64,000 bases of DNA from Methanoculleus sp. UBA430 (GTDB lineage Archaea; Halobacteriota; Methanomicrobia; Methanomicrobiales; Methanoculleaceae), in contig NZ_DAXW01000016.1 of NCBI RefSeq assembly GCF_002506585.1, positions 1 to 64,000 on the forward strand. The letters are read 5' to 3'. How positions within the stretch are numbered: the stretch's first letter is position 1; the number at the start of each line of letters is the position of its first letter. Shown piece by piece: positions 48,760 to 57,587 of this stretch. A model generated the notes under the pieces. That model was not told where the DNA came from. It did no database searches and worked only from the letters and a program-made list of their open reading frames with translations. The position numbers were made by a program, and so were the translations under genes.

Positions 48760-49929
48760 ATGATGGTTCTCATGGGAGGAGCTGCAGTCGCGCCGGCTCT
48801 CCCACTCATCAGCGAAGCATTTCCCGATGCATCAGAAGCCACGATCTCCCTGATCATTACGCTTCCCGCGCTTGCGATAGCCCTCACCGGCTTTTTCGTC
48901 GGAGAACTCTCGGACAGGATTGGCAAAATACCGGTACTTGCCGTCTCCGTTGCTATCTTCTCCATCGCGGGGTGTTCCGGATATTTCCTCACCTCCTTAT
49001 CCGCAATACTGGTCGGGAGATTCATTCTCGGGATCGGCATTGCCGGGATCATCTGCACGACGTCCGCCCTGATCGTCTGCTATTACGATGGAATTTCCCG
49101 CGTCAGGGTGCTCGGGTACCAGGCGGCCGCAATGGGCATGGGAGTACTGGTCCTCGAGACCAGCGGCGGGTATCTCGGAGGGGTCTCCTGGCGTGCGGCG
49201 TTCCTTATCTACCTGATCGGCGTCGTCATTCTCGCGGGTGTTCTCCTGACGATGAGGGAACCCGCTCGCGTGAACGTCGAGAAGACGTCGGGAGCACCCG
49301 AAGAGACCTTCCCGGCCTCCCTCCTCCTCCCGGGATATGCAACCGTGTTCCTCGGGAACATGCTGTTCTTCCTGGTGCCCACGAAGTTCCCTTACCTGAT
49401 TGCGAATCTGGATGCAGCACGGATCCTGGGCGAAAACTTCGCGCTTACCGCCGGGATATTCCTGGGAGCCATGGGTTGCGCCTCTTCGCTTGTGGGACTC
49501 GTTTACGGGAGAGTCGCCTGGAGGCTCCACCGGTATACCCTGCTCACCCTTACATTTGTCTTCTTCGGGACCGGTCTGTGCGGCCTTGGGTTTGCCACGT
49601 CGCTTCTCACCGTCGGGGTCTCGGTGGTCCTCGTCGGTCTGGCCCAGGGCATCCTGATGCCGACAATCCTGAGCTGGATCGCCGCGATCACGCCGAAACA
49701 GTTCCTCGGCAGGGCAAGCGGCGGATTCTCGGTGGCCATGAACCTCGGCCTGTTCGTCTCCACGCTTGCCATCGTGCCGGTCATCGCCGTTGTCGCGACC
49801 TACGGCAACCTCTTCCTGGCGTTCGGGTGTGCGGCGTTTGCGCTTGCCCTGCCGTATGCTCTTGCGATGGTGAAAAGGCAGTTTGCCCCGCCGGAGGTTG
49901 CCGTTGACGTGAGGCCCGGGGCGGAGTGA
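48760..49929 (+). CDS. MFS transporter, N-terminus interrupted by in-frame stop
   Basis: This major facilitator protein has about 12 helices. The loop motif GELSDRIGKIPVL after helix 2 is the family's motif A, and FLGRASGGFSVAMNLG is its counterpart in the second half. The ATG at 48760 would truncate helix 1. In the same frame an ATG at 48703 begins MVTPFKPTR, then a TGA (48730-48732), then TLLFLLLAAMMVLMGG, which would complete helix 1. So either translation starts at 48760 with a short first helix or a nonsense mutation has hit the gene. Resemblance to drug-efflux MFS proteins is general; the substrate is unknown. A T-run follows the stop. Confidence 0.8.
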   Translation: MMVLMGGAAVAPALPLISEAFPDASEATISLIITLPALAIALTGFFVGELSDRIGKIPVLAVSVAIFSIAGCSGYFLTSLSAILVGRFILGIGIAGIICTTSALIVCYYDGISRVRVLGYQAAAMGMGVLVLETSGGYLGGVSWRAAFLIYLIGVVILAGVLLTMREPARVNVEKTSGAPEETFPASLLLPGYATVFLGNMLFFLVPTKFPYLIANLDAARILGENFALTAGIFLGAMGCASSLVGLVYGRVAWRLHRYTLLTLTFVFFGTGLCGLGFATSLLTVGVSVVLVGLAQGILMPTILSWIAAITPKQFLGRASGGFSVAMNLGLFVSTLAIVPVIAVVATYGNLFLAFGCAAFALALPYALAMVKRQFAPPEVAVDVRPGAE

Positions 49930-50081
49930 AATCCTTTTTTGCGGGGTTCTGTATTTTCAGGTCTTGCTAAAAATCGGGTCTGGTCGAATAGAACAAGATA
50001 ACCGGAGACAATTGGGAGTCCATTTCCCCGGTATGCCAGGTGGCCGGGAACCCCGCTGTGTCGTTCCCGGGCATCGTTGCC

Positions 50082-50125
50082 GTGAACTACTAATGAACTA
50101 CTAATATCTACTAAATGAGTAGTTG
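50082..50125 (+). repeat. Tandem 11-bp iterons
   Basis: TGAACTACTAA occurs twice without a gap (50082-50092, 50093-50103), followed by a degenerate third copy TATCTACTAAA and then TGAGTAGTTGA, partly inverted to them. Confidence 0.7.
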
Positions 50126-50267
50126 AGGGATCTGGTCCCTGGGCAGACTCCGGGAAGGCAGGCCCTGGACGCGAGGAGAATGCCTCGCGGTCGGCCTCTA
50201 CGAGACCACTGCGGATGGGGTCGGCGGATGTGAGGTCACGGGCCCGGCCGGCTGGCGATCCTGACGT

Positions 50268-50303
50268 TGGCAGCAGTGGCAGCAGATTGCAGCACTGCTG
50301 CCA
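50268..50303. repeat. 11-bp inverted repeat
   Basis: TGGCAGCAGTG (50268-50278) pairs perfectly with CACTGCTGCCA (50293-50303) around a 14-base loop that itself repeats GCAGCAG. Confidence 0.7.
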
Positions 50304-50345
50304 TCGGTCGCCCAATAGTAAGGAGATGTGACGACCTCGTTTACA

Positions 50346-50394
50346 GTATCTATCAGAATGTATCAAATTGATAGATACTATGATAGATCTATCG
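50346..50394. repeat. 11-bp inverted repeat plus adjoining 12-bp palindrome
   Basis: AGTATCTATCA (50346-50356) pairs perfectly with TGATAGATACT (50370-50380). Two bases later GATAGATCTATC (50383-50394) is itself a perfect palindrome of the same core, giving four TATC/GATA half-sites. Confidence 0.75.
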
Positions 50395-50441
50395 GGTCTG
50401 GAACAGTGATGCCGCCATCTGGCCGGATATCAATCCCAACG

Positions 50442-50490
50442 ATGACAGCAATGACAGCAGTTTTCAGCAGAATGACAGCAACTGCTGTCA
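50442..50490. repeat. TGACAGCA repeats and dyad
   Basis: ATGACAGCA occurs at 50442-50450, 50451-50459 and 50472-50480. The last copy forms TGACAGCA-AC-TGCTGTCA (50473-50490), a perfect dyad with a two-base centre. Confidence 0.7.
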
Positions 50491-50785
50491 ATGAGACGGT
50501 GCCAGGAGCGGTGAGGGTTCTGAAAGTGCTGCTCTATATGAGGTATGTACCCTGAGTTCCCGGTGAGTTAAGCACATGCGCTATTTTACCCTGAGCACTA
50601 CCCTCCAATTTGGTCAAATTTATCCAAAATATCAACAAAATGGCCATATTCTAACAATCTAAACAGGGGGCCGATTCGCTTAATTATTAAGCACATCAAC
50701 CAACTCATATATCGTCAAATATCCGATAATATTGGAATTTAGCCGCGTTTTAGATAGATATGCGCCTAACGCTCGGGAACTCAGG

Positions 50786-50805
50786 ATGTACCTGTACAGG
50801 TACAT
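50786..50805. repeat. Perfect 20-bp palindrome
   Basis: A 20-base uninterrupted palindrome centred on CTGTACAG (half-site ATGTACCTGT). A further TGTACAG follows at 50809-50815. Confidence 0.75.
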
Positions 50806-50960
50806 ATATGTACAGCAGAATGAGAGTACGGAGAGCATGGGCGATGGGCATGCCGGTGACGGCCGGGGTGCCTGTGTTTTCCGTGCTGCTGTCATTCTCC
50901 ACGCATGGTCAACCCCGGCGATTGCATAGTCCTCCCGGCGGCCCCCGGTCATGCAACGCT

Positions 50961-51257
50961 TCAATCCCCCTGGTTCATGATCAACAGGTAGTCTTCCTCC
51001 GGGATCTCCCGCATCGCCTGTCCCCTGATATGCCTAGACTACATCTTCTTGTTCGTGATGAACTTCAACTCCGGGATAAGCGGTTTGAACGCCACCGGGG
51101 GCTCGAAGACCCTGATGGGCTTGAGGTTGATCCGGAGCGGGAAGACTTCATCGCCGAGATTCGCCGGCGAGGTGAAGATCCGGGATGCGTCTTCGTACAT
51201 CGTCGAGGTGACCTCAAAGGCCCCGGTGATTGCAGGTGGAAGGTCAACCCCCGCCAG
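50961..51257 (-). pseudogene. EVE-domain protein remnant with internal TAG
   Basis: On the minus strand the frame reads PPAITGAFEVTSTMYEDASR, then INLKPIRVFEPP, PLIPELKFITNKKM, a TAG (51034-51036), then SRHIRGQAMREIPEEDYLLI and a TGA. This is the C-terminal two thirds of an EVE domain, a fold related to PUA and YTH that recognises modified bases and is often tied to phage defence. The usual family reading at the stop is Trp-Ser, so TGG to TAG fits. The N-terminal third and start are missing. Confidence 0.75.
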
Positions 51258-51353
51258 ATTAATGGAAGATCATCGGTATATCCATACTGGAAGGAGTTCG
51301 ATCCAATCACGGCAGAGGAAGAGGCAGATGCAATCCATCATGTGGCCCGACGA

Positions 51354-51896
51354 ATGGCGGCCTCAGTGACAAAAGGGGATCTCGGATTGCTCCTCGCTGA
51401 AGAAGTCGGTTGTTACTCGCTCAGGGATCTCCAGATCCTCGGAGGACGGCTGCACGCGGAGATGATCCGGCTGCCCGATCCCTACCGGAAACAGGTCCAC
51501 CCCTACATCACCGAGCAGTTATTCGGCGCCCACCATCAGCTTCTCGCCATGCACCGGTCGAACCAGTTCCTATCCATGACCGAACCGATCACCGATCGTG
51601 CAACGTTCGTTGAGTTCTGCAATATGATCCCCGATGGATGCTTCCGGTGGGGTGAATCCACAGAACGGATTCCGTTTCGTTATACACCCCGACATCGGGT
51701 CTTTTACTACCTTATATCGGCCTTCACGATCTTCGTCCTCGACCGCCCGGGCCACCCGGTGGGGACGCCGTTCCCGGGAGGATTCCGGGTCGAAGAGCGC
51801 AACGGGTCATTCTATTGTCTCATCCGCGACCGCGAAAAGGAGGTCCCGTTCTCGATCTGCAACTTCTGCCCTGCCCTGCAGACCGAGGACGGGTAG
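51354..51896 (+). CDS. DUF2115 methanogen protein
   Basis: This protein of about 180 residues has the methanogen DUF2115 signature: GCFRWGESTERIPFRYTPRH, YYLISAFTIFVLDRPGHPVG and GTPFPGGFRVEE, ending with a Cys pair in FSICNFCPALQ. The function of the family is unknown; its restriction to methanogens and the terminal cysteines hint at metal or redox chemistry. The start is not settled: the ATG at 51354, a GTG at 51342, or a truncated upstream region, because homologous-looking residues (ITAEEEADAIHH) precede both. A GGTATATCC box at 51274-51283 suits a start near 51342-51354. The 5' region abuts the EVE remnant. Confidence 0.83.
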   Translation: MAASVTKGDLGLLLAEEVGCYSLRDLQILGGRLHAEMIRLPDPYRKQVHPYITEQLFGAHHQLLAMHRSNQFLSMTEPITDRATFVEFCNMIPDGCFRWGESTERIPFRYTPRHRVFYYLISAFTIFVLDRPGHPVGTPFPGGFRVEERNGSFYCLIRDREKEVPFSICNFCPALQTEDG

Positions 51897-52066
51897 TTCC
51901 CAATTGCGGCAGTCCTCCGGATGTTCAGCGCAATACTCTCTCCCCGACAGGCGGGCAACCTGGATGAGGTGATGGTGACGCTGCAAAACGAATGGGTACG
52001 AAACGGAGTGAGATGGGCTATGTGGCGACAAAACCCGGCCCTGCGAGAGGTTTTGACACACCTGAA

Positions 52067-52149
52067 TGCGAGTGGCAGGATTCGAACCTGCGAACTCCTT
52101 CGAGAATCGATCTTGAGTCGATCACCTTTGGCCGCTCGGTAACACTCGC
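52067..52149 (-). tRNA. tRNA-Leu (CAA)
   Basis: An 83-base tRNA with a long variable arm. The acceptor stem GCGAGTG pairs with CACTCGC, discriminator A, anticodon stem ATCGA/TCGAT encloses CTCAAGA with anticodon CAA, and the T-arm has GGTTCGAATCC. CCA is not encoded. A TATAAG box (minus strand, about 52155-52163) precedes it. Confidence 0.94.
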
Positions 52150-52202
52150 GCCTGTACTTATAGAACCTCCGGCCTAATGAGCTTGATGCCCGGGCAGCCC
52201 CC

Positions 52203-53030
52203 TCACCCCTCGTCCGGCACGTGCCGCCGGACGAACGCCCCGACCCGCTCGATCGCCGCCGCACCCTCGGGCAGGACCGCGGCGAACGCCTGCCAGCAGT
52301 GGAACATCCCCTCCACGCAGTCGAAGGCGACCGGCACCCCCTGGAGCCGGGCGGTGCTGACGAACGCACAGATCCCGTCGATCAGCACCTCTCCCGTCCC
52401 GGCCTGGACCATGAGCGACGGCAGCCCGCCGAGGTCCGCGTAGAGCGGCGAGGCCAGCGGGTCCGCCGGATCACCGCCGGGAAGGTAGTCCTCCCGCATC
52501 TCCGCGAGGTCGTCCGGCGCCAGCCAGTCCGTCCGCCGGTTCAGGGCGATCGAGTCGCCGAGGAAGAGCATCTCGACGACCGGGGAGAGGCAGATTGCCG
52601 CCGCCGGCACCGGGAGGCCGAGGCTCTCTCCCGCAAGGAGCGCCGAGAGGACGAGCGTCCCCCCGGCCGATATCCCGGCCGGCACCACCCGCTCCGGTGG
52701 ATACCCCTCGCGGAGCAGGTGCCGGTAGGCGGCGACGCAGTCCTCCACCGCCGCCGGGAAGGGGTGCTCCGGGGCGAGCCGGTAGTCGACCGAGACGACC
52801 TCCGCAGAAGCAGCATCCGCAATCCGGGCGCAGAGGTCGAGGGAGTCGGCCGTCGAACCTGAGGTGAACCCCCCGCCGTGGAAGAAGAGGACGGTCCGGT
52901 CGGTCTGCGACGCAGCCGTCGTCACCCGGTACGCCGGGATTCCGGGCAGCGGTTCGACGTCAGGCCGCCGGCAGTCACCCGCGACGGATCTCCCCGCTTT
53001 CAGGGCGGCAAGAACCTCCGTGGCCTTCAT
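52203..53030 (-). CDS. Hormone-sensitive-lipase-family alpha/beta hydrolase
   Basis: This 275-residue carboxylesterase has the HSL-family oxyanion motif FFHGGGFTSGS near residue 50, the nucleophile elbow GISAGG near 118, a catalytic Asp in TGEVLIDG near 220, and a C-terminal His in EGMFHCWQAF. YRLAPEHPFPAAVED is also typical. The natural ester is unknown. It lies six bases behind the PolD large-subunit gene on the same strand, so it may be cotranscribed with it, though no functional link is expected. Confidence 0.9.
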   Translation of the reverse strand: MKATEVLAALKAGRSVAGDCRRPDVEPLPGIPAYRVTTAASQTDRTVLFFHGGGFTSGSTADSLDLCARIADAASAEVVSVDYRLAPEHPFPAAVEDCVAAYRHLLREGYPPERVVPAGISAGGTLVLSALLAGESLGLPVPAAAICLSPVVEMLFLGDSIALNRRTDWLAPDDLAEMREDYLPGGDPADPLASPLYADLGGLPSLMVQAGTGEVLIDGICAFVSTARLQGVPVAFDCVEGMFHCWQAFAAVLPEGAAAIERVGAFVRRHVPDEG

Positions 53031-53036
53031 CGTGGC

Positions 53037-56000
53037 TCACATGAAGTCTGCGAGCCCCAGTTGCTTCTCCGGGGGCTGGCCGAAGGTCGACTCGATCTGC
53101 ATGAAGAGCACCTCCACCCGTTGCTTCGTGTACTCAGAGACCGCGTAGGTCGCGCAGATGTTGCGCGACATCTCCAGATACTTCTTCACCGACCCCTCGT
53201 GGACCGTCGGGATGACGTTCCCCCCACAGCGGGTGCATTTCCCGGCGAGAGGCATCCGCCGGTATTTTGCGTTGCATTTCATGCACCGCACCTTCTGCTT
53301 CGAGAAGGCGTTCAGGTTGCCCTGGAGGTCCCGGATGAAGTGGGTGTTTAAGACCCGTTCCGCGACGTCGTCGGCATCCACCGCTCGTATCCTCTCCGCG
53401 AGGTCGAGCTCCGCCTCGAGTTTGTCGAGCATCGACCCGAGCTTCGTGTAGGTGGACTCGAGCGGCCCCGCCGAGATGTTCGAGGTCGGGTGGGTGTAGA
53501 GGAACCCCTCGACCTGGGCCGGGGTGCCGAGCCGCCGCTCCACCCGGTCGACGAACTTGTCGAGATCTTTGGGGTGGGTGTAGGTGAGGCAGCCGTTGTA
53601 GACTTCTAACGGGTAGTGGTCGCAGACATCGACGTTCAGGCTCTCCTTGTCGACCTCCGCAGGGTCGATCCGCGTCGTCAGGACGAGCGGCGCGTCCATC
53701 GTCCCGCCCCGGGTCTCCGGCAGGTAGGAGCGGGAGAAGTTGATCAGCCCGTCGAGGAGGAGCATCACGCAGTCCTCGTCGCCGTCACACTGGCCGCAGA
53801 AGATGCCGTTTGCGACGAGGGTGTGGTTCTCCGCAACCGTCAGGCAGTAGACCCGGTCGTCGAGCGCCTGGACGGTCTCGCGAGTCACGACCTCGTCCGC
53901 CACGACGAGCCCCCCTTCCTCCGTCGGGACCTTATCACCGATCTTCACTTCGAGCGCCCGGAGTTTGCGCAGGTAATCGGTGTCCCAGACCAGCATCGCG
54001 TGGTCGGGGGTGACCGTAAGAACCTTCCCCCGCTGCGTTATAAACCGGATCAGGTGCGCCGGGGCCCGGTGGACCGAGACGGAGGTGACCTTTTTGATGC
54101 TGACCAACCCCCGCGGGTCGATGCTTTTAACGAAATACGGCTGCCGGGGGTCGGAGTAGAACGTCCCCACGTGGTCTAACCCTGGTTTCGAGAGATCGAA
54201 ACTCTCCACCACAAACTGCCGGATCGAGATCGTCGCCCACTGCCGGCCGTCAAAGACGGAGATCTCAGTCTCGCCCGCAAAACAGTTCCGCCGTTTTGCC
54301 GCGTGGAAGAACGGGTGGCCGTAGCCGACCGGGGCCTTCGAGAACCCGATCAGCCGAACGAGGACCCCGGCGCTGGTGTGCGGCGCAAGCCCCATCAGGA
54401 GTTGGCCCACCAGGTCGAGGGGCTTTTCTGCCCTGTAGAAGGGTTCGAGCCCGTAGAACCGCACCAGGAGGTCGTCGACGAACTTCGCCACCCGGACCAG
54501 CCACTCGCCGCAGTCCTCTGAGACCAGAATGTCCTGGTGGCGGAGCTCCACCACCTGGTCGGCGCTGACGAGTTCTTGACCGTAGGTGTCGTGGGCGTAG
54601 CCGAGTTCCCGGAGCCGCTCGATGGGGACGCCGACTTCGTCCGGCCGGAAATGGGTCAGGGGAAGGTCGATCATATCGTAGCGGACAGTCCCGTCCTTGA
54701 AGACATAAAGGTTCTGCAGCGCCCGGAGGATTCCCTTCTCGATCGGTTCCACCGGCCGTTCCCGGGATATCAGCCCTTTCACGCCCTTCAAGAGCGGGAT
54801 CGCCGAGTCCCGGACCCCGAGGTGCTCGAGAGCCGCCGCATACTCGGTCTTGAGATTGATCGAGACCTTCTGGAGGCAGACCGTCGGCACGTTGCACCGG
54901 GGGCAGAGGTCCTGCGCGACGTCCTTGCCGCACTTGGGGCACCGGAGGACCGGGACCGTATGGGCACCGCACTCGCAGAGGTTCTTGTAGGTGAAGGTGC
55001 CGCAGGCGGGACAGCGTCGCTCGCCGACCTCCACCTCGACCACACCGCCGTCCGTGTTGGACCGGGGCTTCGAGGAGCAGGCCGCCTGGAACGACCGGCG
55101 CGAACCTCCGTCGTCCCCGATGGGAAAGAGCGAGTGGGGCGGCGGCTTCATCTCCCGCGGCTTGGACTTCCCCGGCCGACCCATCCGCCCGCCGACCCGG
55201 GTGCCCGCCCGTGATTGGACCCGAAAACCCGAGAGGTGCATCACGAGGTCGAGCGAGTTCTCCATCGGGGCATCCTGCCACGCCGGCCGCTTCTCCAGGT
55301 GCAGCGTCAGGCCGAGGCAGGCAAGGAAGACCAGATGTTCGGGGATCGCGATCCGCTCGCCGGCAAGACGGTGGGGCACCAGGAGTTCCTCGAGAATCGC
55401 CTTTGTCTCCGGGGTGTTTGGCAGCGTCAGCACCCCGGCCTCGACCCTGCCCCCGGCGCTGACGCGGTCCGCGAGGAGGGCGATCTCGGCCGGGGCGATG
55501 TCGTCCCACATGTAGGTGTAATCGGGATGGAGGGGCGCTCCGTCGAGGGCGAACTCGATCGCCTCGAGTTCGTTCTCCGGGTGGCGCGGGCCGCCCTCGA
55601 GCCGCCACCACTCCTCGCAGTAACTCGGCGGCATCAGCGGGTGGTTGTTCTCCATGAACTCCCCGAAACTGATCAGGATCTCGCCGACGTCCAGGATCTC
55701 ATCGACCTGGCCGGCGATCCGCCGGGCCTCCGCCGCGTCGTCGACCCTCAGCACCTCCCCGCTCCGGAGTTTGACCGTCGGCCCCTGGATCGAGTCCACC
55801 GGCACGATCCCCGCCGCCTTCCCCGGACGTTCGACCTTCATCTGGGTCCCGACCGCGAGAAAGTCCCCGAGGATGTGCATCGTCGCGGGATTCAAGCCCG
55901 CGGCCGCGAACCCGGTGTTCCGCGCCCGGCCGAGGCGCAGCCGGAACCCGCCCTTCCGCATCGGGTATGAAAAGACCGGTCGCCCGCCGATCAGGTCGCG

Positions 56001-56891
56001 GATGTACTTGTCTTTGGGCTTGATCGCGGCGCCCGCATCGTCGTCGCTCTTCGGGCCGCCGCCGATCATCACCTCGAGCCAGTCCCAGCCCTGCATCTTC
56101 ATCTTGCGAACGTTTTTGAGGACCTTCGGGGCTTTCAGTGCCAGTCCTTCGGCGACGACGAGCGCCATACCGCCTCGGACGGTGTTCGTCTCCACCCGCT
56201 CCAGGTTCCGGTAGCCACTCACCTCCTGCTGCTCCGTCGGCTCGCCGTCGATGCAGACCGGGCAGTTCTCGATGATCATCCGGAGTTCCTTCTCGCTTGG
56301 CAGGTACTGCAGGCTCATGATGTTGTTGTACTGCCGGATCTCCTCGATGTAGCGCTCCACTTCCTCGGGGCGGGGGATGTAGCGGTTGATCCCGAGCGCC
56401 TGCCGGACGTAGTCGCCCACCAGCACCGAGAGCGCCTGTGCCGTCCCGCCGGCGCTCCGGATGGGGCCCGCGTAGTAGATCTTTAAGTACTCGGTCCCGT
56501 CGTCGTTCTTGCCGAGGCTGACCTTGCCAATCCCCTCCGTCGGGGCGGCCACCACTCCTTCGGTCAGGAGCGCCATCGCTCCCCGGATGGCGTGGTCGAG
56601 GATCTCCTCCGGCGTCGTCTCCCCGAACTTCCGGGCCACAAAATCGTCGCCGATGCGAAGCGCCGCCTCTTCTCGGGACATCTCCTGCTCGAGTTCCCGG
56701 ATCCGGGCCGCTATCCCTTTGTAGCCGAGAAGTGCTTCCACCCGGTCGGCGAGGTCGCTTGCTATCGGGATCTCCGTCTCCGTCCTCGGATCGAGTCCGC
56801 GGGTCCGTGCGGCGACGGCAATCCGCATCGCGGACTCAAGCCCGGCTATCAGTTCGTCGAAGTACCCGGCGGTAGCAGGTGAGACCTCCAT
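53037..56891 (-). CDS. polC: DNA polymerase D large subunit (DP2) with intein
   Basis: DP2 is the catalytic subunit of the archaeal replicative polymerase PolD. The 1284-residue precursor shows family blocks: YYAGPIRSAGGTAQALSVLV near residue 140, ENCPVCIDGEPTE and RVETNTVRGGMALVVAEG near 215-260, FSYPMRKGGFRLRLGRARNTG near 330, a zinc-cysteine cluster CPACGTF/CECG/CPKCG near 640-680, and CDGDEDCVMLLLDGL right after the intein, which contains catalytic acidic residues. The intein interrupts this last motif. After splicing 1119 residues remain, a normal length. Further CxxC zinc motifs lie near the C-terminus. The small subunit DP1 is not in the window. Confidence 0.96.
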   Translation of the reverse strand: MEVSPATAGYFDELIAGLESAMRIAVAARTRGLDPRTETEIPIASDLADRVEALLGYKGIAARIRELEQEMSREEAALRIGDDFVARKFGETTPEEILDHAIRGAMALLTEGVVAAPTEGIGKVSLGKNDDGTEYLKIYYAGPIRSAGGTAQALSVLVGDYVRQALGINRYIPRPEEVERYIEEIRQYNNIMSLQYLPSEKELRMIIENCPVCIDGEPTEQQEVSGYRNLERVETNTVRGGMALVVAEGLALKAPKVLKNVRKMKMQGWDWLEVMIGGGPKSDDDAGAAIKPKDKYIRDLIGGRPVFSYPMRKGGFRLRLGRARNTGFAAAGLNPATMHILGDFLAVGTQMKVERPGKAAGIVPVDSIQGPTVKLRSGEVLRVDDAAEARRIAGQVDEILDVGEILISFGEFMENNHPLMPPSYCEEWWRLEGGPRHPENELEAIEFALDGAPLHPDYTYMWDDIAPAEIALLADRVSAGGRVEAGVLTLPNTPETKAILEELLVPHRLAGERIAIPEHLVFLACLGLTLHLEKRPAWQDAPMENSLDLVMHLSGFRVQSRAGTRVGGRMGRPGKSKPREMKPPPHSLFPIGDDGGSRRSFQAACSSKPRSNTDGGVVEVEVGERRCPACGTFTYKNLCECGAHTVPVLRCPKCGKDVAQDLCPRCNVPTVCLQKVSINLKTEYAAALEHLGVRDSAIPLLKGVKGLISRERPVEPIEKGILRALQNLYVFKDGTVRYDMIDLPLTHFRPDEVGVPIERLRELGYAHDTYGQELVSADQVVELRHQDILVSEDCGEWLVRVAKFVDDLLVRFYGLEPFYRAEKPLDLVGQLLMGLAPHTSAGVLVRLIGFSKAPVGYGHPFFHAAKRRNCFAGETEISVFDGRQWATISIRQFVVESFDLSKPGLDHVGTFYSDPRQPYFVKSIDPRGLVSIKKVTSVSVHRAPAHLIRFITQRGKVLTVTPDHAMLVWDTDYLRKLRALEVKIGDKVPTEEGGLVVADEVVTRETVQALDDRVYCLTVAENHTLVANGIFCGQCDGDEDCVMLLLDGLINFSRSYLPETRGGTMDAPLVLTTRIDPAEVDKESLNVDVCDHYPLEVYNGCLTYTHPKDLDKFVDRVERRLGTPAQVEGFLYTHPTSNISAGPLESTYTKLGSMLDKLEAELDLAERIRAVDADDVAERVLNTHFIRDLQGNLNAFSKQKVRCMKCNAKYRRMPLAGKCTRCGGNVIPTVHEGSVKKYLEMSRNICATYAVSEYTKQRVEVLFMQIESTFGQPPEKQLGLADFM
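53790..54284 (-). other. Mini-intein within PolD large subunit
   Basis: The intein covers precursor residues 870-1034 (165 residues). Block A starts CFAGETEISVFDG, block B has TPDHAMLVW, block F is DRVYCLTVAENHTLVANG, and the splice junction reads FCGQ followed by Cys of CDGDED. There is no homing-endonuclease domain. The last intein residue is Gln and the one before it Gly, instead of the usual His-Asn. A terminal Gln is known from the Pyrococcus PolII intein at the equivalent insertion site, so splicing is plausible. Confidence 0.9.
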
Positions 56892-56979
56892 GTATGATGT
56901 ATGGACCTTTCACGCATTTAGAGGGCTCGCTCCCGGGTGGGAAGCCCCCATCCCGGCGGATCCTTTAAAGGCCAAATCG

Positions 56980-57573
56980 TCAGAGAATTCTTGCGATCCT
57001 GATAATCTGCTCCCGGATCCCTTCCGGCGGGAGCATCAGGTCCACCTTCCCGGTCTCGAATGCGGCGCGGGGCATGGCGTGGATGGCGCAGGTCCGGAGG
57101 GTCTGCGCGAGGGTGATACCTCCGATAGCCTTGATGTGGCGGATCCCCTCGGCACCGTCGCTCCCCATCCCCGAGAGGATCACCCCGACGATCCGGTCGT
57201 CGCCGTTCCGCTCAAGCGATCGCATGGCGACGTCAATCGAGGGCCTGGCGAAGCGGACCTTCTCGTCATCGAAGAGGTGAATGGTCCGGTTCTCCAGGAG
57301 TTCCAGGTGGATCTCGCTTGGGGCCACGTAGATCGTGCCGTGCTCCACCGTCTCGCCGTCCTCGCCGACTTTGACGTTCATTCGGGAGATCTCTTCGATA
57401 TGCCTGCAGAGCGCGCTGTTAATGTGCTGCGGCATATGCTGGACGACGATGATGGCGACATTGACGAGTGGAAACCGTGAGAAGACCGCTTCCAGCGTTC
57501 GCGGACCCCCGGTCGACGAGCCTATGACCACGATCGTCCGCCTGTCCGGGCCGTCAGGTTCGGGATTCTCCAT
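56980..57573 (-). CDS. Stand-alone CheB methylesterase domain
   Basis: This 197-residue protein is only the catalytic part of CheB, which removes methyl groups from glutamates of chemoreceptors. The triad is visible: Ser in VIGSSTGGPRTL, His in VVQHMPQH and Asp in LSGMGSDGAEG. The receiver domain that normally precedes it in the same polypeptide is instead encoded by the gene just upstream. The ATG at 57573 follows GGTGGGGAG; the frame is open to 57852 but overlaps the receiver gene. No cheR, cheA or receptor gene is nearby, so the target may not be chemotaxis. Confidence 0.92.
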   Translation of the reverse strand: MENPEPDGPDRRTIVVIGSSTGGPRTLEAVFSRFPLVNVAIIVVQHMPQHINSALCRHIEEISRMNVKVGEDGETVEHGTIYVAPSEIHLELLENRTIHLFDDEKVRFARPSIDVAMRSLERNGDDRIVGVILSGMGSDGAEGIRHIKAIGGITLAQTLRTCAIHAMPRAAFETGKVDLMLPPEGIREQIIRIARIL

Positions 57574-57587
57574 GCGCTCCCCACCTA

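Larger units (their letters stand above)
49930..50960. repeat. One-kilobase non-coding stretch rich in iterons and palindromes
   Basis: No gene with a recognisable product lies here. The stretch is dense with different dyads and short direct repeats, entered separately below, and becomes AT-rich towards 50600-50760. It separates the MFS gene from an EVE-domain pseudogene. Regulatory, replication-origin-like or mobile-element remnant origins are all possible. Confidence 0.6.

Noticed and set aside
50082..50490. Repeats considered as a CRISPR array
   Set aside because: Repeats are 8-11 bases, of different sequence, and not separated by equal-length spacers.
50760..51353. Plus-strand extension of the DUF2115 frame
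   Set aside because: This part is antisense to the EVE-domain remnant and Arg/Asp-rich shadow sequence, so DUF2115 is started downstream.
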